A stretch of 64,000 nt of DNA from Purshia tridentata (GCA_003254885.1 QANT01001460.1:1-64000), one strand, 5' to 3'; positions 1-13,130 are shown, counted from the first letter of the stretch. Program-made: numbers and translations. Notes: a model not told the origin generated them from the sequence alone.

Positions 1-1583
1 AAATAATGCCAAAATACACTCAAATAAGATTAAAAAAAAAAAGCAAATAACATGTAGAAAATAGAAGAACTTTTTTTTCACTGCCATAACACTTGAAACT
101 GTTACTACAATCCAGCACCGAGTGCTTGGTGAATAGTACCAAGTTCTCAACATTTTGTTGTTAAAATGCAGACGCACATCCGTTGAGTTTTCCTAAAGTT
201 TTTAAGGGCTTTTCAACAATTTTCTTCAAAGGCACAACAATAATTGAGAAAATAGTTAATTTTATTTGCACCCACACTAGGTATTCTCTACCCTTTATTT
301 CAAAAATTTCAAATATAGTTAGTTTATATTTTCACCCTCTTATTCTATTTTCTCACCCACGAGGATGAGAAAAGTGTTTAGTAAGTAGGGGTTTGAATTA
401 GTATATTAAAGAGTATTATATAAAATTATAAATAATGGCAGGTGGAAGATCCTTTTTATATATATATTTTTAATTTAATAATGAGTGTAAAAATAAAATA
501 AGTGAGAAAATAGGAAAAAGATAGAAATATTAGCACTCCGTTCTAATTATACCATTAAATAAAATGATTTAAAAGAAGAAAAAAAACTAGCATTCTCCCA
601 GACACACCCATCCCAACTTGATTTTTTTTCTTTTCATATTTTTCAATCACTTGTTTTAGACTTTTAGTTGAGGATATAATTGAAAGTTTGAAAGAAAATA
701 TTTAAGAAATTTCTATATCTGTCCTACAATCTCCTTTTTCTTTAGTTAGGCGGTTAAGAGTATTTAGACCAACTAGCCCGACTTTTCCCTTTTGGAAAAA
801 CTAAAAATAAAAAGACCAAAGCGCCAAAGCCCGCAGTCAGTTTGGTTGCAACCCCATGATCGACAAGGGATCACTTGACCACCCATTCTCGGCTCACATC
901 ATCTCTCTTCGGTCAAGTCGCCTTCTTTTGATTTGGAGGTCGGCATTTCCATTCGGCTAGAGAAATTTGAAGAGAAAGAAAAATAAGCAAGCGACTGGGG
1001 GTGGAACTATCAACAGTAACAACTACAATGTGATGGAGTGGGGTCAAGTTTGGGGTGCTATGTTCCAAAAAGATTTTTTACTTTTTTAATTTTTTTTAAA
1101 TTCTAATTGTTTGTTTAGAGATTGCTAACTACATTCTTCAATTTATCTTTCTTTTTTACTTTTTTTTATTAATCTATTTAAATTTATAATTAAAATTCTT
1201 CAAATATTAGATTTAATTATGAAAATTATTATTGTAAAAAATTAATTAAATTAAAAATTTTTTAGTTGTATAATTATAATTAAAGAAACAGATAATTTTA
1301 GTAATAATTTAATTTATCGTTAATTTATCTATACCAATTATATAATTAAATTATTTTTAATTCAGTTAATTTTTATAAAAATGGTCATTTATAAAATAAA
1401 TATTGAAAAAATGTAAATAATAAAAAAGAAGACGATGAAGATGGAAGGTGAAAGTGGATAACCATTACTCTTCCTCTTAAACAGTGGCGGTAACGATCTA
1501 CAGCAATAGTGTACCAACTGTGTATATCCAGTAGCCAAACCTGGATTCGCAACCAAACCCTCCAAACAAACAAACATTCACCG
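1..1583. other. 5' flank of SWI3D, AT-rich spacer
   Basis: No open reading frame here resembles a known protein. The stretch is very AT-rich, with A/T homopolymers between about 1070 and 1390. A more GC-balanced piece at about 770-1030 may be part of the promoter. The leader just before the SWI3D start (about 1480-1583) is moderately GC-rich, and I take it as the likely 5' UTR. A related copy of the 281-545 piece occurs near the right end of the window. Confidence 0.6.
281..545. repeat. Dispersed repeat, copy 1 (possible MITE)
   Basis: Shares blocks such as TAGTATATTAAAG-GTATTATA and GAATATTAGC with 62985-63200. The similarity is patchy and no clear target duplication was found, so the class is uncertain. 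It may be a short non-autonomous DNA element common in this genome. Confidence 0.3.
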
Positions 1584-4500
1584 ATGGAAGAGAAACGCCG
1601 CGACGCTGGAGCTCAGCCGGCGGCTAACGACTCTTCTCCGGCATCCGAGCCGGCCTCTGCTCGGCGCCGGGCCGGAGCCCAAAAGCGGAAGGCCAGCAAC
1701 CTCAGCGCCTCGGGCTCTTCGTCCGCTCCGTCGAAGCGCATGACTCGCGAGAAGGCTTCGCTTTCTCACAACCCTCCGATCCACAACCACAACGGCCCGT
1801 TGACCCGGGCCCGCCAGGGCCCCAACAGCCTCGCTTCGGCTTCGGCGGCTATGGCGGCCGCAGCTGCAGCAGCGAAGCCGGCGGGGTCTCAAGCTAAGCG
1901 GCCTGAGCAGTGGGCTGGTGAGGCGGTGGCTGAGCTGATGAAGAGGGAGAGTGAGCTGGAGGCTCTGGAGGCTTCTATGGAGGCTGAGTTTGAAGCCATT
2001 AGATCTCGCGGTGCCAATGCTCATGTGGTTCCCAGTCATTGTGGTGAGACTCTGTCTCTTGTCAAACCCTTGATTTTGTGCACATTTTGATTAGAAATAT
2101 AGAATTCAGTGAAAGTTTGGATTTTTTTTGGTTGGTTTCTGATTCTGTGTACTGGGTAGTTTTTGTTTACTGATAGTGAAAGATTGAGCTAAATTTTTTG
2201 GTGCTGAACTGGTTATAGTTCTTAAAATTAAAAGCAAACTTTGAAATGTTAGGTTAATAAATTACTTTAGAACTAAATGGAGGCAAAGGGAACATTAGTG
2301 TTGAAACTTTGTGTGTTTAAGAGCGTGGTTTGATTATGTGGGGTGGAAGCATTTTTGTTTTTAACCTTAATTTTTGATTGGATCATTGTTTTGGCTTGCA
2401 GGTTGGTTTTCATGGACAAAAATTCACCCCATTGAGGAGCGTATGTTGCCATCTTTCTTTAATGGGAAGTCCGATACGCGAACTCCTGATACGTACTTGG
2501 AGATACGCAATTGTATTATGAAGAGATTTCATGCGAATCCGGACACATTGATTGAGTTGAAGGATTTGTTGGAGCTGGAAGTTGGAGACTTTGATGCTAG
2601 ACAAGAAGTAATGGAATTTTTGGATCACTGGGGTTTGATTAATTTCCAACCGTTTCAACCAACAGATTCTGCAGTGGTCAGTGCCGATAGTGATGAGGTG
2701 GCACTAAAGGATTCTTTGGTAGATAAGTTATATCATTTTGAAGCACTAGAATCACGCTCATCAGTCATTCCCAAGACTAATTTAACTACCACAACCCCAA
2801 CTGTGTCATCTGGGTTGTTTCCAGAGTCTGCAATTGCTGAAGAGTTGGTTAGGCCTGAGGGGCCAGCTGTTGAGTACCATTGCAACTCTTGTTCAGCTGA
2901 TTGCTCACGCAAGCGCTACCATTGCCAGAAGCAGGTTGGTTTTTTCATAGCAATTGTTGATATGTATCAAATTTTGTAGCAATTCTTGCTATGGAAAGAT
3001 ACACTTTGCCTGACCTGAATTTGCATTTTAATGTTGACTTTTTAATTAAATAGGCTAGAATGTTCGTAAGGGTCCTAAAACATATGGTTACTTCAACCAA
3101 TTAAAATTGTTAATAAGAAAAAAAGTCATTTTACCAAATCTTTTGCAGTCATGGTTCTGCAATATCTGAAGTGTGTGATTGTAATTTATGCGATCGAGCT
3201 ATTAATGATTATGAAGCTATTTCTGTTCATATAAAAGTTGTCAGATTTAGTATTGTTTACATCTCTGGGAGGCCAGCAGGATTTATCACCTGCTGATATT
3301 AAATTTTTAATAGTTCCTGGTCAATACTCTATGCTATTGCATTAAAGTAACTTACTATTAATAATGCATCTCACCTCAAGAACTTTATCTAAAGTGGCTT
3401 TCATGTCAGGTTGATGGAACTTTCTGTTTGATAAAGTGGATGTTATGATTATTGGAACTTTCAGTTTTCTGTTTACATTTATTCTGTGTACTGATTACAT
3501 TCATTTTAACAGGCAGATTATGACCTATGTACTGATTGCTTTAATAATGGGAAATTAGACTCTGGTATGTCTCCATCAGATTTCATTCTTATGGAGCCCG
3601 CTGAGGCTCCCGGGGTAAGTGGTGGGAAGTGGACAGATCAGGAGACCCTCCTTCTCCTTGAAGCATTAGAATTGTATAAAGAAAACTGGAATGAGATTGC
3701 TGAACATGTTGCTACAAAAACAAAAGCTCAATGTATTTTGCACTTTGTTCAAATGCCAATTGAGGACACCTTTCTTGATTATGATGATCTTGATGCTAGT
3801 GCCAAAGAAACTGCAGATCCAACTTCAACTGACCCCAAAACTTGCCCCAAAGATGCCCCTGAAACAACAGAGAGTAAGACTGGTGCTAATGAGAGTGACC
3901 CCCAAACTTCCCCAATGGAAACTTCAAAAGGAGAAGTGACTGAAGTTAAAGTTGGAAAGGATATTTCAAAGCCAGAAGATGTAAATGAAGTCAAAGTTGG
4001 TCAGGAAACCTCAAAATTGGAAGATACCAGTGAACTGAAAGTTGATCACGAAACAGATGAGAACATTGCACTCAAGGCTCTTAAAGAAGCATTTGAAGTT
4101 GTTGGTTATCCTCCAACACCTGAAGGTCAACTTTCATTTGCAGAAGTGGGAAACCCTGTCATGGCACTGGTAAGTTGAATGCTTATATGTGGATATATGG
4201 TGCATCAACGGGTGGGTTAGGGAACATGATTCTAAGTAAATCTGTTGAACTAATTCCACAAAGAAATAATTAAATTAATATCCGACTTAAAAAGTTAAAT
4301 TATGAACTTGCATATAAGTTCTAAAATAAACTGAAATGATTCAAGATTGGACCTTTGACATATAACAGTACTGAATAACCTCATTTGAAGATCCCGTTTC
4401 CTGGTAGCCTGCTCTAGTAATACAACTTTTGTTACCCAGGTAGTCGCACACTTTACATGGTTAGCCAAATATAAATATTGCATAACAATAAATAAAAGGT

Positions 4501-6969
4501 ACAAGTACTTTGTTGAGGTACTCATTCTATTACAAATTTCAACAACTTAATACCTTATTTTTGTGCCTTGAGTGGGTCTAGTATGTTTGGCAGTTGAATT
4601 TATGTTATTTTTCAAATTACCAACTATAATTCAGAAATTTCCTGCTTATTGCCAGAAGTTGAGATAACTATATGACTGAATTGAATTTGTTTACCTTTCA
4701 TTCTTTTCCGGTAGGAGCATTTGAAGTGATCTCTAGATGCTTCTTACTTGATTATTCATGCTAGTTGGATGTATGTAAGTGCATGCAGGCATCAATCTTT
4801 GTATGATGCATACATGCATCCGTCTACTTATGATGTATTTAATGTCAGTAACAATACACGAGTAAAATCAATTGGGACCATTGGGACCACGTTAATGCCG
4901 TGGGACTTCAGCATTTCGGTGCAACAAGGAAAACATATAGCTCATACTTTGGCCTTAAAACAGTGCTAATTTTTCACTACTTATGGGTTGCACTCTTTAC
5001 AGGCAGCATTCCTGGCACGTTTGGTGGGACCTGATGTAGCTATTGCTTCAGCACATAATTCTTTAAAATCCATATCTGCCAACGCTTCTGGCATTGAGCT
5101 GGCTGCAAGGCACTGCTTTCTTTTGGAAGATCCACCAAATGATAGTAACGAGCAAGCTGGTCCTGATAGGTATTTGATTTTGTGTGAAGCAGTTATTCCT
5201 CTACCCATTTGTGTGTGTGCTATCTAATGCTAGTGAGGTATTTGCAGTGTTGCTTCTGAAATGGAAGCTCAGAAAGACAAAGTCCATGAAGACAAAAACC
5301 AGGAAGATGATAACTCCACCTCAGGTTTGGAAGATAAAGATTTATCAAATGAAAATAGTGACAAGAAACCTGAAAAGTTTCCTCCTGAAGAAAAGTCACA
5401 ATCTGCAACAGAACAAGATGACATAGTTTCTCATGAGGAAGTAGGAGCTGATAATTTGGACAAAACAAACAATTTAGAGTTAGCAAAGGACCAACCACCA
5501 ACTACTGTGGGCGAGTCAGATGATTCAAAAGTCCAGGCAGAGCATCCACCAAGTTCTGTTAAGGAGTCACAAGAAGAGATTTCAGCTGGAAAGCCTTCTG
5601 AACCTACAGAGATACCAAAGGATGTGGATACATCTGATTCACTACCCTCTACAAAGAATGAACCTCAGCAACCAGAAACATCAAATTCAGTTGAAGAACC
5701 TCCCCGTTCTACAGAGGCATCAAAAGATGTGGATGTGTCTAACATTCTGGTTTCAGAAAATAATGAGCCTCAGCAACCAGTTACAACCAAGTCAGAAGAA
5801 CCCCCTCAACCTACAGAGATACCAAAGGATGTAGATATGGTGTGTGATTCTCAGACCCCACAAAAGAATGAGCCTCCGCAACCAGTTACATCGAATTCAA
5901 TGGTTGAAGATGGAGCAAGTACAGCTCTCTCTCTCTCTCTTTTTCTCTCTCTCCCCTCCCCCTCATATGTGGGGATTCTTACAGTATTAGGATACTTTGT
6001 AAAGCATATCATATTTGATTGAGAGGAAAAACTTAATGCTTAATTGAGTCTTCCTGCGGATGTGCATTTATGATCATGTGTGGAGGAGAGGGGTTGACAG
6101 AAGCCAGGAGGGGGAATTAGATCATATTGGATGCTTTTTTGGTCAAGTGAGCATGTTGGATTTTGATAGAAATAAAAATCTAGGAAAAGGTTCTTATGCA
6201 TGCCAGTTATGCTTGGATCATAAATCACTGAAACAAATCCAGTTGAAATGTGGAAAGTTTAGTTTCATGAGTTTAATGTTCATTGCCTGTGATTTACTGA
6301 TTTCCTGTTTATACATTGCAGCTGAGGATAAAACCAAAGATGGTAAAAGAGAGAAACATGATGGTACAGAGACAAAAGGTGATCGGAAAATTGATAAAAT
6401 AAAGCATGCTGCAGTTTCTGCAGTCTCAGCAGCTGCAGTGAAGGCAAAACTTCTAGCAGAGCAGGAAGAAGATCAAATCCGACAACTTACAGCCATGTTG
6501 ATAGAGAAGCAGGTCATCCCAATGCCAAATTGCCTCCTTATTGTTTGTTTGTTAAGAAAATCAATATTTTTACTTTTTGAAGTTTTTTTTTTTTTTTTAA
6601 CTGCAGTTGCATAAGTTGGAAGCAAAATTAGCTTTCTTTAGCGAGATGGAAAGTGTTGTGATGAAGGTAAGGGAGCAATTGGACAGGTCAAGACAGAAGC
6701 TCTACCATGAACGGGCTCAGATAATTGCAACCCGACTTGGCATACAAGGTTCCTCATCTAGAGCAATGCCTACCAATAGAATTGCCATGAATACTGCAAA
6801 CTCGGCTCCAAGACCCCCACTAAGCATGGGTTCCCAAAGGCCACCTATGTCAAGACCCATGGGGCAAATGGCTCCGACCCCTCCGAACCAATTTTCATCC
6901 ACAACATTGGCAGGAAGTTCAATACGGCCTCCCAGCCAGGACAACCTTTCTTCAGTTGGGACAAAGTAA
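1584..6969 (+). CDS. SWI3D: SWI/SNF complex subunit SWI3D
   Basis: Core subunit of plant BAF-type SWI/SNF chromatin remodellers, acting in the nucleus. Seven coding exons: 1584-2043, 2402-2934, 3513-4169, 5003-5169, 5248-5918, 6322-6512, 6607-6969. They join in frame into 1013 aa (Arabidopsis SWI3D is about 985). Order of parts: basic, Ala/Ser-rich N-terminus; SWIRM domain (about 154-238, starting [10 protein letters not shown]); ZZ-type zinc finger (about 310-350, with Cys pairs CNSC, CTDC and a YHC); SANT domain (about 368-421, [14 protein letters not shown]); long acidic Glu/Pro/Ser linker with about four imperfect 35-40 residue repeats around KDVD; coiled coil (about 865-935); Pro/Met-rich tail. 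The ZZ finger separates SWI3D from SWI3A-C. The start is the first ATG giving the usual EEKRRD-type N-terminus. Intron 5 opens with a CT run. Confidence 0.96.
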
Positions 6970-7916
6970 ACTTCACCTAGGAACATGTGAATAGATGCTA
7001 ATCAATTCTTATGCAACGGTCAACCATCTTCTATACCAAGTGTGCTAGAATTTGGCAGATTCTTGGATGCTGCTGTTTTAGAAGTTAGAAGTTGTGCCCC
7101 AACTGAATACAACCTGTGTCCTAGTTGCCAACATTGCCGCTGATAAACCAGACACTAGAGAGATATTCAACAGTCCATTGTGCTCTGTTTGGAACCTTTT
7201 CTTTCAGCTCTTCACCGTGTAAAATGGTTTCTTCACATGCTAAGAAAAGAAAAAAGGAGAGGAAGATTGGAGGAGGATCTCATTTTTTACAAATGTCCAC
7301 TGACCACCATTTAATTGAATTGTAGCGTTCCAAAATTGCCAAATTTTAGTTGCTACCTATAAAATCTCGCGAGTGTTTTATGATTTTAAGTTTTAGTGCC
7401 AACCAATTATTATTTTTTATTTTTCCTTAGTTTAGCCAATCTACCACGTCCCCATTTCAGGGGCCAGTCATGATTTATTTTTCAGAAAATAAAAATAAAC
7501 ATTTAAGCAGAGCTGGAAATTTCGAAAATATTTTTCTGAAAATGGATGTATTATGATGCCTCGGGGGAACAAATCTGTCCCTACCTACTTGGCCTGTTTT
7601 TTTCTAGGAATGTGTGACCAATCGACAAACTCATTATATTTATGGTTGATGAAAATTGCATTATTTTCCCAAAAATAAAAGTTGGACCAACCATTTCGTA
7701 CCAAGAATAATGGCATATCAATGGTATAAATCTTATATGTAACCTGATTAAATCAAACAGTAATCCGAAGAAGGCACCGTACAACCAAACTAAAAAAACA
7801 ATGAGACCATTTTGTTCCCACACAAACACTAATGTACATTGTCACCGCATACATAACAATAAATGTACTTCCAAAGATGACTTATTGTTTACTGGAAAAG
7901 AATTCAGGTACAATAT
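6970..7916. other. Convergent 3' flanks of SWI3D and Rab7
   Basis: The 947 bp between the two stop codons hold the 3' UTRs of two genes that face each other. I see no further gene. No strong repeat or hairpin was noticed beyond short A/T runs. Confidence 0.6.
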
Positions 7917-10900
7917 TTAACACTCGCATCCAGTTGACCTCGGCTGACTGCTGCTTCCCACATCAATGGTATCCGGCAAGTATCTTCATGAAGCGGATAA
8001 TTCCAACCCGAGACAAAAGGAAAAACAAAAACAAAAGGAAAAAGATATCAACAGATGAACTCTGGAAAAGAAAAATATATAACCGTCTATTTTAGCATAG
8101 ATGTAATACTCAAAATCAGAATAGCTACCAACTGTGACACTGAAACTAATATTACTACTTATTCAATGAGGTATATATACACATACACTAATAATATGAG
8201 TCCTAGAGTAGAAGGCATACCAAACTCTAATGAAATAGAGGGACATCATGCAACACCAATTTTTATTATGTGTCTCTGTGTTAGTGCGGCAGCTAATCAA
8301 CTTTTTGAGAATGTTAAACTAAGCAACCAATTTGTTTACCAAAAAAAACTAAGCAACCAATTTCTGTTCCGAAACTAATATTGAGAACAGCTCAGAAGTA
8401 AAGTTAATTTCCTAGATATAAAGGAAAATTGAGAGAGACGTAACTAAGCAACCAATTTCTGTTCCGAAACTAATATTAAGAACAGCTCAGAAGTAAAGTT
8501 CATTTCCTAGATATAAAGGAAAATTGAGAGAGACGTTTTCAGGAAAACCACTAAATTATTACTTTGTTAGCAGGTGAGCTTTAATATCACTGGGGCACTG
8601 TGGATGTTTAATTCCCTTAGAGGAAATGGTTTGCCTAGTACTAGATAATTAAATTTGTTTTATATAAGCATATGGCATGAACTATAAAAACTCGTGAGGA
8701 CATGTGTGGGTGCATTAGCATATCAATGGAGGTGGTTTCTAGTTAAACTTACATCTCCTCCTCTTCCCCACTCTTCAGAGCATCCATTGCTATGGTCTGG
8801 AAAGCTTCTTCCACATTAACGCCTTCCTTGGCAGAGGTTTCAAAGTATGGAATATTTCCTTTTGATGCACACCAAGCTCGAGCCTTTTTCTCTGAAACCT
8901 GGGGAATTATCAAGAAAGTGAAATTTAGACTTCAAACACATAGGATAACTAAATCATGTGTGCATAGTTTGCATGCGTGTGTGTGAAAGAGATTTTTTTT
9001 GGAGGGGGGAGAGAGAGAGAGAGAGAGAAGATGAAATTTTGTTTGGATAAGATATGCATACCACTCTACTATTTCCACCATCTACATCAATCTTGTTTCC
9101 TATAACAACAAATGGAAAATTTTCTGGATCTGAAGGACTTGCCTGCGGAAGAATTGTCTAGTCATCATCAGAAGTTCAATTTTTCTTTTGGTACTTCATA
9201 ACAAATGGAAGTTGATCCAAAAGGAAAAAATAACAAACAGAAAAGTCTGCAAGGAATGCAACTCTTTAAGAAATAATAAAAAAGCCAAAAACACATACTT
9301 GAATAAGGAATTCTTCCCTCCAGTTGTTAAGGTTATCAAAGGATTTCATTGAATTAACATCATAAACCAGAACACAGCAATCAGCACCACGGTAAAAAGC
9401 TACACCAAGGCTTTGGAATCGCTCCTGACCAGCTGTGTCCCAAATCTGACAAAACAATACAATGTGGGTTGACATTCAAGCACACTTCCCACCAACTTAT
9501 CCAAGGATTTATAACATAAAAATACTGCAGAAAGTAATTGCGGAAGTGGTTAGCCAAAATATTTTCAACAATAGCTATGAGGTTAAGGGCATAACATGCA
9601 CTCCAAAGTATTATTACTATTATTATCAATTAAGTGATAAGAAAATCAATTTCTCACATGGATTCTCATTGGTTATGCGACTTATGCTATGGCCCAACAT
9701 AATTCCCCATATTACAATCTTCATGCAGTAGCCATACAATGAAAAGTAGTTCCACAATGAGTAATTGAGATAACAATCAATTAATCAAACTGTGATAATC
9801 TGATGCTCATAAATTAACAGCATGAAATCCTTTTCATGCTATTCAAATCAATATACTAAAGGTACCAATTTACAATTAGCCTATGCATACAACTTTCTTT
9901 GGATGATAAAAACCAAACCAGATTTTTTTTTTTTTTCAAATGAAAAGTAATATTGTGAAACTAAAATTGAAGTGACGACAAGAAGGATAGCAAGTTAAAT
10001 TGAATGAAAGAAAAATGCACATCAGTCACCAATTATCAAGAAGGATAGCAAGTTAAATTGAATGAAATCCTTGGCCATGGTAACAGTATAGGTAGGAGAG
10101 AACGAAGAAAAGTCAAAGTTCGGCTTCCTCCAAGAAAACAGAGACAAGTAATTGCAGATTCATCAAAAGTGCCATTGTAGTCTTTAGAGACAGAAACAAA
10201 AAAGTTTTTATGAATCCTTGTCCACAGTGACAGTACAGAAAAAACACAGGAGAAAATGAAAGCCTCACTCCTCATAAACACGAACTAAGGGAACTGAGGG
10301 TGCTTGAGCACTTCTAAAATTCACATGAAAGCTTTCGAAAGTGTAGGACCCGCCAGTTCATACTAGGCACTAGCAGATGGCCAAGCCAAAAAGCATCACG
10401 TTTTAAGTAAATGATTCCAAAGATAGGACCATTAAACTAAATGAAATTGTTAATATGAAGTCCTAAAGGAACACCTTATCAATAAGAATTACCCGGTTGA
10501 ATAAAGTGGTCTGGACCATCTAACCATTCTACTTTTATCATGTGAATGTTTTCTGTAGCTGTAAAAGTTGTTGATCACCTGATCCTAACCATTCGCTCAC
10601 AGTAACAAATTGTAAAATTATATTTTAGTAGATTTAGTGTGAGAGTCCCAAAAGGAAAATTGATGAGATACAGCAAAAATTTAACTAGTCCTAGTTTCCC
10701 CCCACCCCCCAACTTATAGGATACAAGAAATTGCTAATTTGGGTGTCCATTCCCCTGATTAACCACTTGGTCCAGGCTGGATTGGCATAGGTTCCTCTAG
10801 GCCACCACTAAATCCAACAAAGATTGAACAAAAGTAATGCAAACACAATAAATATAGAAATGTCCCAAAATAAGCATCCAAATATAAACCCAACCAAGCG

Positions 10901-11662
10901 TGCCCAATTAGAATGCACACACGCCCAGAAACATCTTTTCCACTTCTTAAGGAAATTAAAAAGCTGGAAGCTTTATATTAATAAAAAAAGAAAGCTGCAA
11001 ACTTGAATAATAAAGTAAGCATTAGGACTACAAAGAAACCTGCAAGGTGAAGAGTCTATCCTCAAACTGCACTTCTTTCGTCAAAAAATCAGCTCCAATC
11101 GTGGCCTTGTACTGGTTGCTAAACTTCTTATTTACATATCTATAAGAATTATGTTAAAGGCAAACCCAGCATCTAAAAAATCAAATCGCTTTAACCAACC
11201 AACAAAACCATTATGCTTAAAATAAAATAACTAAATACATAAACTCAACATTCCAGCTGCCAAGGATACTGATTCATCAAAGAAGTCTTCCCCACCCTGC
11301 AAATCACAAATTAAAAAAACCCTTTTACCACCAAAAAAAAAAAATAGCAACCTTTTTACTAATAAGCATAAAAAACTTAAATTTCACTACCTAGAAACAT
11401 CACCAACATATTAAAAAAAATTAAAATCATAAATTCTTAAACTATATGAAAGTAAAATTCATGTGCTGCTACAGTAAGAGCTGAAAATTAGGCTTTTGGA
11501 TCGTTGTCTGTGATGTAAGATCCAGAAAGATCCGCCCAATCTTAAGCAGAAAACCCTAGAACACACAAAGGTTACAAGCAAGGAGAAAGGGGTAGAGAGA
11601 GACACAGACCCGCTGTCGCCGAGGATGATGACCTTCAAGAGTGTTCTTCTCCGAGACGGCAT
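7917..11662 (-). CDS. RAB7: Rab7-type small GTPase (RABG3 class)
   Basis: Late-endosome/vacuole Rab GTPase needed for fusion at the tonoplast. Seven coding exons on the minus strand: 11610-11662, 11270-11296 (a 27-bp microexon), 11040-11139, 9299-9445, 9062-9142, 8753-8898, 7917-7983. They sum to 206 aa, the usual Rab7 length. Motifs seen: P-loop GDSGVGKTS split across exons 1-2, switch [10 protein letters not shown], switch [11 protein letters not shown], guanine-binding GNKID and ETSAKE, and the C-terminal CEC for double geranylgeranylation. The last exon carries only YLPDTIDVG...CEC. N-terminus [11 protein letters not shown] is typical. Intron 3 is long (1.6 kb) and intron 6 holds a 95-bp tandem duplication. 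The gene converges on SWI3D and diverges from PERK. The exact RABG3 letter (a-f) cannot be assigned here. Confidence 0.96.
8348..8537. repeat. 95-bp tandem duplication in last Rab7 intron
   Basis: Two adjacent copies (8348-8442 and 8443-8537), each starting ACTAAGCAACC and ending near GAGAGAGACGT. They differ at only a few positions, so the duplication is recent. A third partial start of the unit (ACTAAGCAACC) lies just upstream at about 8320. Confidence 0.9.
9979..10067. repeat. 31-bp direct repeat in Rab7 intron 3
   Basis: The block beginning CAAGAAGGATAGCAAG occurs at 9979-10009 and again, identical, at 10037-10067. It is a short local duplication with no coding role. Confidence 0.8.
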
Positions 11663-12066
11663 CGTTTTGGTAATAGTGAATTGGGAACGATCTGAATTGG
11701 GAGCTGAGAGAGACAGTAGAGCTAGTTTCTAGTTTGTTTTTTTCTAGACGTTTCTGAGAAGAGAAGCTGCTGTGGTCGGAGCTTTCTAGTCTTGTTGTTG
11801 GTCTCCCTGGTCATCCAAAGCTGGAGCTGACCTGTAAACTGTAAGCGATCGTTTATTAAAAAATAAATAAATATTTATTTATTTTCCGGGATTTCCTGAC
11901 TCACTTTGTTGGTGACTATCCAATGTTAAAGACCAATTGGGGTGCTCGATTGCTACAGAGTAGCTCATAATAAATTGGGGGGAACTTCTCACTTGGTAAG
12001 TTTTCTACGGAAAGGGTATGAAAAAATAATATTATATATAGAATTTTTATCATGTGTTAAATGTTT

Positions 12067-12208
12067 AAAATAAAAATAAAAATTATGTGGTTGAGATTGT
12101 TTTTTTTTTTTTCACTCTTTTTATATGAAAAATAAAATAAAAATAAAAATTATGTGGTTGAGATTGTTTTATTTTTTATTTTTTTTTTTCACTCTTTTTA
12201 TATGAAAA
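12067..12208. repeat. Tandem duplication, about 70-bp unit
   Basis: Two copies of a block running from AATAAAAATTATGTGGTTGAG through a T-run to CACTCTTTTTATATGAAAA, at about 12067-12132 and 12133-12208. They differ mainly in the length of the T-rich stretch. Confidence 0.85.
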
Positions 12209-12626
12209 CTTTTTGGTGTGTTAATTATAAGTGACGGACAAGAACTTTTGGGTTTACTTTGCATGATAAAAAGTAGAATCAATCGATCATTGTTTTATCT
12301 CGATCGATCCATGGTTCACTTTATTACCAATTGCAACTGCAATGACAATAACAACATTGCAGTATAAATTAATATTCAAGCAAATTATAACAATGGTCTT
12401 TAAACATTACTATTAGTATTACATCGATGCACAAATTTATTTTTTGAATACAATAATTCGTAATATGAAGTTTTTTACTTTTTTATGTGTTCTCGTTGTT
12501 CTAATTTGTTTGGGGTTTATTAGGGATTGTTGAGGTGTACTAGGTCTTATTTAGACAATTTATAAGTTTGGGATTTAGAATTCAAAGCTAGCTTCTTAAT
12601 TATTATGCCTGTGATCTTTTGTCATG

Positions 12627-12917
12627 CAGGGCCGTCCTTGAGCAAGTGCACCTGCATAGGGCCCACAATTTTCAAGGGCCCCAATTTTTTTTTAGCCCAT
12701 ATATATAATATAGATATATATATAGAGATTTTATCTAAAAAAGACATTCAAAAATTTTAAAATTTACGGATATGGACAAAGAGCTAATACAGTGCTGATA
12801 TGGTGTCTACACAGTTGAAATGTGCTGCAACTAGTTCATGTTGGCATCATGTCGTCACTATGTTGTTGCTCTATCAGATATTTACAAATTTTAAAATTTG
12901 CCGATGTTCTATCTAGG

Positions 12918-12951
<34 letters not shown>

Positions 12952-13055
12952 CACTTGAAATAGAATTTGGAATGAGATAAAATCCCAAATAAAAAGAAAG
13001 GATGCCATACTTTTAATTTTCGCACAGGGTCCTCGAAATCTCAGGGATGACCCTA
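12627..13055. mobile_element. hAT-like non-autonomous DNA element
   Basis: The ends form an imperfect terminal inverted repeat: left CAGGGCCGTCCTTGAG, right (reverse complement) TAGGGTCATCCCTGAG, 12 of 16 matching. An 8-bp target duplication flanks it: TTGTCATG on the left, TTGTCAGG on the right (one mismatch). Both features fit the hAT superfamily. The 429-bp body has no transposase and contains a TA microsatellite. Confidence 0.75.
12919..12949. repeat. (TA)n microsatellite
   Basis: About 15 TA units inside the hAT-like element. Confidence 0.95.
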
Positions 13056-13130
13056 TTGTCAGGGTACTGGGCTCCTTGCTGGTAGAGAATATCGCATATG
13101 CAATTTTTTTTCTACATTTATTGCCAATAA

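Noticed and set aside
1578-2039. 153-codon minus-strand frame over SWI3D exon 1
   Set aside because: A GC-rich shadow of the real exon; Arg/Leu/Ser-rich with no known domain.
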